Shown here: one piece after another, positions 1 through 5,226 of the stretch | Layout of the letters: every line of letters begins with the position of its first letter | Position numbering within the stretch: the first letter of the stretch is position 1 | Translations under genes and position numbers: made by a program | Source: Deltaproteobacteria bacterium | Lineage (GTDB): Bacteria; UBA10199; DSSB01 | DNA: 5,267 bases | Assembly: GCA_021414045.1 (NCBI GenBank) | Contig: JAIOPF010000015.1 | Coordinates: forward strand, 1 to 5,267 | Reading direction: 5' to 3' | The notes under the pieces: generated by a model | What the model was told of the DNA's origin: nothing | The model's database searches: none | The model's input: the letters and a program-made list of their open reading frames with translations, nothing else

Positions 1-148
1 AGGTCTCGACTTTGTGGGCCTCGATGTCATCGGCGCCAAGCTCACCGAAGTCAATGTCACCTCCCCCATGGGACTGGCTGAAATCCAGGCCGTTTCCGGT
101 CAAGCCCTTCAAAGTCAAGTTATTGATTTTATTGAGAAAAAAATTTAA
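1..148 (+). CDS. gshB: Glutathione synthetase, C-terminal end (5' part outside window)
   Basis: This is the last 48 codons of a gene entering from the left, read from base 2 and ending at TAA 146-148. The peptide begins GLDFVGLDVIG and continues LTEVNVTSPMG, the C-terminal signature of bacterial (GshB-type) ATP-grasp glutathione synthetase, which joins glycine to gamma-glutamylcysteine using ATP in the cytosol. The D, E and N of 'GLDVIG' and 'TEVNVTSP' have the spacing of the Mg-binding Asp, Glu and Asn of the E. coli enzyme (8 and then 2 residues apart), so the metal site is intact here. The tail after 'TSP' is less conserved and ends FIEKKI, a normal length for the family. No terminator hairpin is visible after the stop. 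Identification rests on recalled family sequence; the ATP-grasp core is outside the window. Confidence 0.9.
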   Translation, partial: GLDFVGLDVIGAKLTEVNVTSPMGLAEIQAVSGQALQSQVIDFIEKKI

Positions 149-298
149 TCCCCCAAAATCAACCCCACTTTCGACGCCCCGCAAAATATCTCTTTCGTCC
201 CCCCTCCCCAAGCGCCCGGCGATAGGCTAAATTAGCAGTTGCAGGGGATGTAGCGTCGCCCTATAGACGCGCCCGGCTTTCTTGAGGCTTGAAAAACC
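149..298. other. Gene-free stretch between gshB and the metallopeptidase gene
   Basis: These 150 nt contain no convincing gene on either strand. The left part is pyrimidine-rich (runs of C around 150-154 and 199-206). A perfect 11-nt palindrome GCTAAATTAGC lies at 226-236, about 63 nt before the next start codon, and a weak GCGTC/GACGC inverted repeat (253-257 / 266-270, 8-nt loop) follows. GAGG at 284-287 is a possible ribosome binding site for the ATG at 299, with an 11-nt spacer. No good -35/-10 pair stands out, although a promoter for the following pair of genes could lie here. Confidence 0.6.
226..236. promoter_or_regulatory. Perfect short palindrome GCTAAATTAGC, possible operator
   Basis: This is a 5+1+5 perfect dyad in the intergenic region upstream of the metallopeptidase and pseudouridine synthase pair. 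Its 9-nt core CTAAATTAG (227-235) recurs on the - strand at 2341-2349, in the control region of the toxin-antitoxin operon. It could be a binding site for a dimeric regulator, but two short copies are weak evidence and AT-rich palindromes also arise by chance. Confidence 0.2.
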
Positions 299-814
299 AT
301 GTTCCGACGCACCCAAAAAAATCCGAAAAAAAGCCCCCCCAAAAAGGGCGGGAAAAAGGCCGCGCCGCGCAAGAAGAGCAGCAAGCTGGGGATGGTCATC
401 AAGACGGAATTCTCCCCTCACCTGGCCTGGATGTACGTCTACCTGCGCAAGGCCAAGCAGAAGATGCCCAACCTCATCTTGCCCAATCGCATTCGCTCTT
501 TTCGCCCCACCAAAGGCAAGATCATGCGGGTTTTGGGCAACGCCTATTTCAGCAACCGGACGGTCGTCATCGCCACCCACACGCAGTTGACCTATATGAA
601 CCGCAAGGGCGACCTGAAGGTGAAAAAGATCGTCCGCCTTCCGAAGGCCCGCATCCTCGACACCCTGGCCCATGAAATCGCGCATTTTCAATACGAAGAC
701 CACGGCTACGAGCACGAAGAATTCACCCGCTCGATTTTCAAGACTTTCGGATTGAAGGAAAAATGCCCCTACTGCAAGGGCACCGGAAAAATCGAACTGG
801 AAGGGAAACCTTAA
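299..814 (+). CDS. SprT/YgjP-like zinc metallopeptidase with basic N-terminal tail
   Basis: A 171-residue cytosolic protein with no signal peptide or membrane segment. Residues 1-30 form a lysine/arginine/proline-rich, probably disordered tail that could contact nucleic acid (inference). The catalytic signature is HEIAH at residues 125-129 (two zinc-binding His and the catalytic Glu), followed after five residues by H135 in HGYEHEEF. This H-x5-H spacing resembles the YgjP/DUF45 and SprT-like minigluzincins, where that His is the third zinc ligand. The C-terminus has CPYCKGTG (Cys156, Cys159), half a zinc ribbon with the CxxCxGxG pattern of DnaJ zinc fingers, whereas SprT proteins usually carry a four-Cys ribbon. 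The ATG at 299 has GAGG 11 nt upstream; the internal Met32 is another possible start and would remove the basic tail. Its stop lies 5 nt before the next gene. The substrate is unknown. Confidence 0.75.
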   Translation: MFRRTQKNPKKSPPKKGGKKAAPRKKSSKLGMVIKTEFSPHLAWMYVYLRKAKQKMPNLILPNRIRSFRPTKGKIMRVLGNAYFSNRTVVIATHTQLTYMNRKGDLKVKKIVRLPKARILDTLAHEIAHFQYEDHGYEHEEFTRSIFKTFGLKEKCPYCKGTGKIELEGKP

Positions 815-819
815 AACGC

Positions 820-1728
820 GTGAAGCAGGCTTTCCAAGTCCCCGCCCTACCCCAGCCGGAACGGCTCGACAAATTTCTCATCCAACATTTTCCACGGACG
901 AGCCGGGGCTATTGGCGCGAAGCCCTGCCTTCGACGGTGCTGGTCAACGGGCGAAAGGCGCAGAAGGGAATGTTCGTTTCCGGTGGCGAAGCCATCGAGC
1001 TCTCCCAAATTCCGCCCGAAGAAAATCCGCGCCCCGCCCCCAACCCCGATCTCCCCTTGCGAATCCTCTACGAGGACGAGCGGATGATCGCCGTGGACAA
1101 GCCCGCCGGCATGCCTTGCCATCCCCTGAAGGAAGAGGAAACCGGAAGCCTGGTCAACGCGATGGTCGGGCGATTTCCCGAGCAAGCGGATCTGGAACCG
1201 GCGCGCGAAGCCGGACTCGTCCATCGTCTGGACAATGACACGAGCGGAGTCGTGCTTTTCGCCCGCGACCCCGAGGCGCTGGAAGCGCTGCGGCGACTTA
1301 GCCAGGAAGGTGGCATCTCCAAGACTTATCTGGCGCTGGTCGAAGGCCACCTCGAAGGCAAGGGCAAGATCACCCATCCCATCGCCCACAGTCCCAAGAA
1401 CGCCAAGCGCATGCTGGCCGTCACTCAGGATGCCAAATCGATTCCGGCACGACCTGCTGAAACCGCATACGAAGTCCTCGAGCAAAAAGAAGGCTTTACC
1501 TTGGTGCGCCTGGAAATACACGTGGGGCAAAGACACCAGATCCGGGTGCACTTGGCCTCCCTCGGCCATCCCATCGTGGGCGACATCCTCTACGGAGCCG
1601 CGATGGTCCCGGGAAGGACGCGGCACCTGCTACACGCGGCGGAGCTACGCTTCCAACATCCCTTTCAACGCAAGTCCCTGCATATCTCGGCATCCTTGCC
1701 CGAGGACTTCCAGCTTCCGAAGGCTTAG
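820..1728 (+). CDS. RluA-family 23S rRNA-type pseudouridine synthase with S4 domain
   Basis: A 302-residue enzyme that isomerises uridine to pseudouridine in structured RNA, probably large-subunit rRNA. Residues 15-61 (RLDKFLIQHF to the VLVNG/KGMFVSGGEAIEL part) form an S4 RNA-binding domain. The catalytic domain follows from about residue 80 with DERMIAVDKPAGMP. The hallmark HRLDNDTSG places the catalytic Asp at residue 138, and GQRHQIRVH (236-244) with GHPIVGD is the second conserved core; the more usual form is GRTHQIRVH, so Gln and Arg replace Arg and Thr. GTG at 820 is chosen because it gives a short leader before the S4 domain, follows the previous stop by 5 nt, and has GGAAGGG (799-805) upstream; the in-frame ATG at 763 lies inside the previous gene. 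Length fits RluC/RluD-type proteins, but the target uridine cannot be told from sequence. Confidence 0.9.
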   Translation: MKQAFQVPALPQPERLDKFLIQHFPRTSRGYWREALPSTVLVNGRKAQKGMFVSGGEAIELSQIPPEENPRPAPNPDLPLRILYEDERMIAVDKPAGMPCHPLKEEETGSLVNAMVGRFPEQADLEPAREAGLVHRLDNDTSGVVLFARDPEALEALRRLSQEGGISKTYLALVEGHLEGKGKITHPIAHSPKNAKRMLAVTQDAKSIPARPAETAYEVLEQKEGFTLVRLEIHVGQRHQIRVHLASLGHPIVGDILYGAAMVPGRTRHLLHAAELRFQHPFQRKSLHISASLPEDFQLPKA

Positions 1729-1766
1729 CCTTGGATCCCTCTAATGCGAATGAGCAGCGAAGAGTC

Positions 1767-2048
1767 CTAGACGGCTCGCAGACCCATTTGCCTGGAAAGA
1801 TGACGAATATAGGCGACCTCGATGCGTTTCACCGAGATGAGCTCGTAGACGATGCGATAGTTTCCGCAGAGAACCTGACGGTAGCCTTGATAGGCTCTGT
1901 CCATGCGCGGTCCCATTTCGGGAAATTCGGATAGGAGATCCATCTTCTCCAGAAGGTCTTCAAAGGCTTGGGGAGATATTTTTCGGATGGAATCGAGGTC
2001 TTTTTGCGCCTGGGGCCGGAGAATGATCGAGCTATTTTTTTCGACCAT
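1767..2048 (-). CDS. ParE/RelE-superfamily toxin of a type II toxin-antitoxin pair
   Basis: A 93-residue protein with the ParE/RelE fold pattern: an N-terminal strand ending in LRPQAQKDLDSI, two helices, the turn FPEMGPRMD (42-50), then the core strands YRQVLCGNYRIVYEL (56-70) and the C-terminal IEVAYIRHLSRQ (76-87). The Y-R-I-x-Y and I-x-x-I-R-H elements are typical of the superfamily, whose members either inhibit gyrase (ParE) or cleave ribosome-bound mRNA (RelE). Overall it looks more ParE-like, but the activity cannot be decided by eye. Its ATG lies 17 nt inside the end of the antitoxin gene, giving translational coupling, with AAGGG 11 nt upstream. It converges on the pseudouridine synthase gene with a 38-nt gap that holds no visible terminator. 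The frame is intact with no lesion. Confidence 0.85.
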   Translation of the reverse strand: MVEKNSSIILRPQAQKDLDSIRKISPQAFEDLLEKMDLLSEFPEMGPRMDRAYQGYRQVLCGNYRIVYELISVKRIEVAYIRHLSRQMGLRAV

Positions 2049-2310
2049 GGCCTCTTTTACCCTTCTTAAAATCCTCGAGGGTGACTCCCTTGCCCTTTTC
2101 CGCGTTCGCTTTGGTCAGACGCTTTTCCCAGTCGGGATAAGACATCTCGTCTTGCGTCGCGACTCGGCCTTCGTAAGTCTCGTAGTCCACCAAGATCGCC
2201 GCGGCCCTACCCCGTTGAGTGATGATGACTGGCTCGCGCGTCTTATTCACCTGCTCGACGAATTGCTTGGCTTTGGATTGGAGGTCAGAAATGGGAACAA
2301 TTTTTTCCAT
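2032..2310 (-). CDS. Phd/YefM-family antitoxin
   Basis: A 92-residue protein whose N-terminal half is a Phd/YefM DNA-binding domain: start MEKIVPISDLQSKAKQFVEQV, then EPVIITQRGRAAAILVDYETYE (residues 26-47), the diagnostic core of the family. Residues after about 50 should be the flexible part that wraps and neutralises the toxin. It ends in a very basic tail (KKGKRGHGRKK), unusual next to the more acidic tails often seen in antitoxins; the last codons overlap the toxin gene. The start ATG has AGGA 8 nt upstream on the - strand (2319-2322). Being the upstream gene, it fits the usual antitoxin-first order, and the family represses its own promoter, stronger with toxin bound. Local GC is about 53% over 1801-2280, somewhat lower than its neighbours, compatible with lateral acquisition. 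Confidence 0.88.
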   Translation of the reverse strand: MEKIVPISDLQSKAKQFVEQVNKTREPVIITQRGRAAAILVDYETYEGRVATQDEMSYPDWEKRLTKANAEKGKGVTLEDFKKGKRGHGRKK

Positions 2311-2360
2311 AGGTTTAGTCCTATACTATTCTATAAATGACTAATTTAGAAACAGGTGGA
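2311..2360 (-). promoter_or_regulatory. Control region of the toxin-antitoxin operon: dyad operator and -10-like box
   Basis: Directly upstream of the antitoxin ATG the DNA drops to about 30% GC (21 of 70 bases counted over 2311-2380). It contains an inverted repeat TTAGTC (2315-2320) / GACTAA (2339-2344) centred at 2329.5, with a few extra matching pairs inside the 18-nt spacer, followed by the 9-nt palindrome CTAATTTAG (2341-2349). On the - strand TATAGAAT (2335 to 2328) looks like a -10 box, but no good -35 is visible. The dyad overlaps the -10-like box and reaches the Shine-Dalgarno, which is what an autoregulatory Phd/YefM operator would do. Functional assignment is inference from position. 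Confidence 0.42.
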
Positions 2361-2431
2361 AATCAAGGTCGAATTAATTCTTGGGACGACGCGTTATAGA
2401 TGTTCCTCGCCAAGAGGCGGGGGATCCAGGC

Positions 2432-2437
2432 TATAAT
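2432..2437 (+). promoter_or_regulatory. Perfect TATAAT -10 box just before the patatin gene start
   Basis: TATAAT sits 7 nt before the ATG at 2445, so a transcript starting at the usual distance would begin at or next to that ATG and be leaderless. I see no good -35 hexamer at 16-18 nt and no TGn extension, so the call rests on the -10 match and its placement only. If the upstream ATG at 2400 is the true start, this box lies inside the coding sequence and is fortuitous. Confidence 0.3.
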
Positions 2438-2444
2438 CCAAGGG

Positions 2445-3680
2445 ATGCCCAACGCCAAACCCAAGCGACTCGCCCTCGTCCTCTCCGGCGGCGGCGCCCG
2501 CGGCGCCTATGAAGCCGGAGTCCTGCATTACATCCGCACCATGTTGCCCCCCGCCTCGCGCCGCAGGCCCTTCGACATCCATTGCGGCGCCTCGGTGGGC
2601 GCCATCAATACCTGCTTCATGGTGGCCACCGCGCACGACTACGAATTGCAGGCCAAGGAGCTTCGCCGGCTCTGGGAAAACGTTCGCGAGGAAAATATCT
2701 TCCGCGGCAACCTCAAGGCCCTCATCGCCTTCCTGACCAAAAGCAGCGCGGGGGTCCTTTGGAAATTCATCAAAGGCAGCGGCCGCGGTTCCCCGCATTT
2801 TCCGGGTTTCCTCGACACCGAACCCTTCCTTCCCTTCATCACCAACCTCTTTCCCTGGAAGATGATCACCAAGAACATCAAGGCGGGCAAGGTCCAGGCC
2901 CTGTCCATCGTCGCCACCAATGTCTCGACGGGACGCATGGAGCTCTTTCTGCAGAAGAACGACGCCTGCGACTACAACGGCGACCATGTCGTCAATTACG
3001 TGAAGATCCGGCCCGAGCACGCCCGCGCCTCGGCGGCCATTCCGGTGATTTTTCCAACGGTGCTGATCAACGGCGTTCCCTACACCGACGGCGGACTGAG
3101 ACTGAACACGCCGTTATCTCCAGCCATTCACCTGGGCGCCGACAAGATTCTCGTGGTGGGACTCAACCACCGCGCCGAGGGCGGCGAGCAAATCCCCGCC
3201 AGCGGTGAAGTGGGGAAACAAGCCGCCCTGGGCCAAGTCTTGGGAAGGGTGATGAACTCGGTCTTCTTGGACAAGATCCAATACGACATGGAACAGCTGA
3301 ATCGCATCAACAAGATCGTCGAGTGGTCCGAGAACATCTACGGAAAGAATTTCCTGGCCGACTTGAACAAGATGCTGGCGCGGAAGAATATCAGGGGCGA
3401 CGTGGCGGACCGAGGACTCCGTAAAATCCAGGCGCTCAGAATCCGGCCTTCCAAGGATATCGGCGAACTGTTCCGGGTCTGCTTCCGGAATAAAGACCGG
3501 AAAAATGTTTCGACCTTCGAGAAGTTCTTGATCCGTTTCCTCGACGTGGATCCGGAGAGCGGGGTGGATTTCCTCTCTTATATCAGCTTCACCCCGGACT
3601 ACCTGGCCCACCTGCTCGATTTGGGCTTCGAAGACGCCCGGCGCCAGCATAATCAGTTGAAGGAATTCATGGAAGAATAG
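2445..3680 (+). CDS. Patatin-like phospholipase (serine lipid acyl hydrolase)
   Basis: A 411-residue protein from ATG 2445, or 426 from ATG 2400. The Ser-Asp dyad hydrolase elements are complete: oxyanion-hole loop GGGARG (residues 15-20), nucleophile elbow GASVG with Ser50, and DGG with Asp215. Such enzymes release fatty acids from phospholipids or other acyl lipids; the bacterial group includes secreted toxins and housekeeping lipases. There is no signal peptide or obvious membrane segment, so a cytosolic or peripheral membrane role is likely. After the catalytic domain a roughly 170-residue C-terminal part ends in VDFLSYISFTPDYLAHLLDLGFEDA, which I recall as a conserved tail in a branch of bacterial patatins. 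ATG 2445 is preferred because the motif follows closely, as usual; neither start has a well-spaced Shine-Dalgarno (AGGG directly abuts ATG 2445). Substrate unknown. Confidence 0.88.
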   Translation: MPNAKPKRLALVLSGGGARGAYEAGVLHYIRTMLPPASRRRPFDIHCGASVGAINTCFMVATAHDYELQAKELRRLWENVREENIFRGNLKALIAFLTKSSAGVLWKFIKGSGRGSPHFPGFLDTEPFLPFITNLFPWKMITKNIKAGKVQALSIVATNVSTGRMELFLQKNDACDYNGDHVVNYVKIRPEHARASAAIPVIFPTVLINGVPYTDGGLRLNTPLSPAIHLGADKILVVGLNHRAEGGEQIPASGEVGKQAALGQVLGRVMNSVFLDKIQYDMEQLNRINKIVEWSENIYGKNFLADLNKMLARKNIRGDVADRGLRKIQALRIRPSKDIGELFRVCFRNKDRKNVSTFEKFLIRFLDVDPESGVDFLSYISFTPDYLAHLLDLGFEDARRQHNQLKEFMEE

Positions 3681-3686
3681 TATATA
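3657..3686 (+). promoter_or_regulatory. Possible promoter of the PII gene
   Basis: TTGAAG (3657-3662) and TATATA (3681-3686) are separated by 18 nt, a sigma-70-like arrangement with four matches in each box. It overlaps the end of the patatin gene and would place the transcript start about 20 nt before the ATG at 3716. I looked for a sigma-54 GG-N10-GC pattern, common for PII genes under nitrogen control, and did not find one. Co-transcription with patatin across the 35-nt gap is the alternative. Confidence 0.3.
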
Positions 3687-3700
3687 AGAGGGCAACTTAG

Positions 3701-4054
<354 letters not shown>

Positions 4055-4076
4055 TAATGTCGTGAATCTCCCGGCT

Positions 4077-4319
4077 TCAATGGGGCTCGGGGGCCCAACG
4101 CAATTCGATCTCCTCACGGCCCGCCATGGCGCCGCGCAAGGCGCCCATCAGCTCGGCATCCGCGCCCTCCTCTTCCAGGAAATCCAGGGTGTCCATATTG
4201 AGGTAATAATCCTGGTCGTTCTCGGACTCTTCCTCGAGATGATCCGCTAGGAAGCGAAATTGATCTTCGGTGATTTCGGCCACCAAGCGGTCGCGTTCCT
4301 TCTCAAAAAGCTTCACCAT
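4077..4319 (-). CDS. Small acidic protein of unknown function (80 aa)
   Basis: I do not recognise a characterised family. The 80-residue product is strongly acidic: 24 Asp/Glu against 8 Lys/Arg. It begins MVKLFEKERDRLVAEITEDQF, has an acidic centre HLEEESENDQDYY (residues 27-39), a second acidic stretch TLDFLEEEGAD (44-54), and ends with a more neutral helix and IELRWAPEPH. There is no signal peptide, membrane segment, Cys or zinc motif. The start at 4319 is set by AAGGAGG (4326-4332) with a 6-nt spacer; an in-frame ATG 22 codons upstream has no such site and would add a basic stretch. The patterned sequence and strong ribosome binding site argue for a real expressed gene. It could be a cytosolic protein-binding or regulatory factor, but this is only inference from charge. 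It is convergent with the PII gene and downstream of the next - strand gene. Confidence 0.7.
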   Translation of the reverse strand: MVKLFEKERDRLVAEITEDQFRFLADHLEEESENDQDYYLNMDTLDFLEEEGADAELMGALRGAMAGREEIELRWAPEPH

Positions 4320-4325
4320 GGGAGA

Positions 4326-4332
4326 CCTCCTT
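4326..4332 (-). promoter_or_regulatory. Strong Shine-Dalgarno AAGGAGG deciding the start of the acidic protein
   Basis: On the - strand AAGGAGG ends 6 nt before the ATG at 4319, an almost ideal match to the 3' end of 16S rRNA. It selects the internal Met over the in-frame ATG at 4385, which lies upstream of this site. Confidence 0.7.
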
Positions 4333-4342
4333 CGTTTCCCCG

Positions 4343-4372
4343 ATTCTAACCTCCCACGCGGAGGGAATTGAA
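4343..4372 (-). promoter_or_regulatory. Possible promoter for the acidic 80-residue protein
   Basis: On the - strand TAGAAT (4348 to 4343) matches five of six -10 bases, and TTCAAT (4372 to 4367) lies 18 nt upstream as a poor -35 (three of six). A transcript would start just ahead of the Shine-Dalgarno and give a short leader. Read-through from the upstream 265-residue gene is the alternative, since no clear terminator separates them in the 109-nt gap. Confidence 0.28.
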
Positions 4373-4428
4373 GAGGGAAAATCAAAAAAACAAAGAAACC
4401 TTGGCTACATTGATCAAGAGATCGCCGA

Positions 4429-5226
4429 TTAAAATTTAGATTCTTGGTTCGGAGCCTGGTCTGACTTCCTATCTTCCCACTCGGCGTCCTGCTTTCTCAA
4501 TACTTTTTCTAAAAAGCGCCGCGCGGCCTTGCTTAATTTCTTTCGGTCCTTTTTGTCGGAACTTTTGCGGCGGATGAAGAGTCCAAGCTTGTCCAACCAG
4601 GCGGACTCTTCGTCGGATTTCTCGGCGCGCTTTTTGGAGAGATAGTCGGCCGATAGCAGGGAAGCGAATTTGAGCGCCGAGACTTCCATGCGCTGCATGA
4701 GACCGGGCAGGTTTCTCGAAGCGGTGAGCGACGGAAAAGACAAAGGCAGGAAGGCGCCGTTGTTAAGCTTGGTCTGCGCCAGGCCCGAGGCAGCCATGAG
4801 GTTCTGGAGGGCTTGGCGTTGCGCGGGATTCAGCTGGTTGAGGAGGGCCGGATTCAAGGAAATTTGTAGCAGACCCTGCTGCAGGACAGCCGTCCCCGGC
4901 GCTGGGTTCCCTTGCAAGGCGGTGATCAAGCCCTGCAGGGCAACGGGAATTTGCTCCTTTGGAATCGCCGAGGGATTTCCCGAGAAAATTTGCCCCAAGA
5001 AAGCTTCGGTCGCGGCGCCCAAAGCGCCCTGCAAAACCCTAGCCCCGAAAATTTCCGGAGAAAAACCCGCGCCCAGCGACTTGGCGGCGCCCCCAGTAAA
5101 AAGCGAGGCCTCTCCCCGAGTCGGAACCTGTCCTTCCCGCGAGCCCGTCGGAGGCGCGGAAAAAGAACGAGCCGCAGATCCCGCCTCGCGTGGCGCCACG
5201 GAGGAACGGGCCTCGGCGTTTCGCAT
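4429..5226 (-). CDS. Unrecognised alanine/leucine/glutamine-rich protein with basic C-terminus
   Basis: From ATG 5226 this is 265 residues, but the frame has no stop between there and the window edge (5227-5267) and no well-placed Shine-Dalgarno precedes ATG 5226, so the true start may lie outside. I do not recognise the family. Residues 1-50 are low-complexity and rich in Ala, Ser, Gly and Arg. Residues 55-165 are rich in Ala, Leu, Gln, Asn and Pro with repeated short helical-looking segments (VALQGLITALQGN, LNPALLNQLNPAQRQALQNL). From about residue 180 come an amphipathic stretch (LMQRMEVSALKFASLLSADYL) and a highly charged tail rich in Lys, Arg, Asp and Glu, ending QESKF. There is no clear signal peptide or membrane segment. 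Composition recalls flexible structural or secretion-related proteins (for example hook-length or needle-length regulators), but no diagnostic motif supports that. Confidence 0.6.
   Translation of the reverse strand: MRNAEARSSVAPREAGSAARSFSAPPTGSREGQVPTRGEASLFTGGAAKSLGAGFSPEIFGARVLQGALGAATEAFLGQIFSGNPSAIPKEQIPVALQGLITALQGNPAPGTAVLQQGLLQISLNPALLNQLNPAQRQALQNLMAASGLAQTKLNNGAFLPLSFPSLTASRNLPGLMQRMEVSALKFASLLSADYLSKKRAEKSDEESAWLDKLGLFIRRKSSDKKDRKKLSKAARRFLEKVLRKQDAEWEDRKSDQAPNQESKF

Noticed and set aside
253..270. GCGTC-N8-GACGC hairpin upstream of the metallopeptidase gene as a terminator or riboswitch
   Set aside because: Only a 5-bp stem with no T-run after it and no conserved riboswitch core.
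227..715. 162-codon open frame on the - strand across the metallopeptidase gene
   Set aside because: It lies opposite a gene with a clear HEIAH motif, has no recognisable motif, and reflects the GC-rich codon structure of the true gene.
763..819. ATG at 763 as start of the pseudouridine synthase
   Set aside because: It would overlap the conserved C-terminal CPYCKGTG end of the previous gene and add 19 residues with no family resemblance; GTG 820 fits the S4 domain better.
2394..3020. 208-codon open frame on the - strand across the patatin gene
   Set aside because: Antisense to the GGGARG and GASVG coding region, with a composition typical of a shadow frame (Gly, Ala, Asp, Val rich).
4349..4366. 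CCTCC-CACGC-GGAGG hairpin between the two right-hand - strand genes
   Set aside because: Five-bp stem, no T-run on either side; part of it simply resembles Shine-Dalgarno-like sequence.
4320..4385. Longer acidic protein starting at 4385
   Set aside because: The extra 22 residues would be translated through the strong AAGGAGG site and have a composition unlike the rest; no ribosome binding site precedes 4385.
4382..4417. TTGATCAA palindrome followed on the - strand by a T-rich run as a terminator for the 265-residue gene
   Set aside because: The 8-bp palindrome cannot form a stem with a loop, and the sequence next to the T-run pairs over only about 3 bp, so an intrinsic terminator is not supported.
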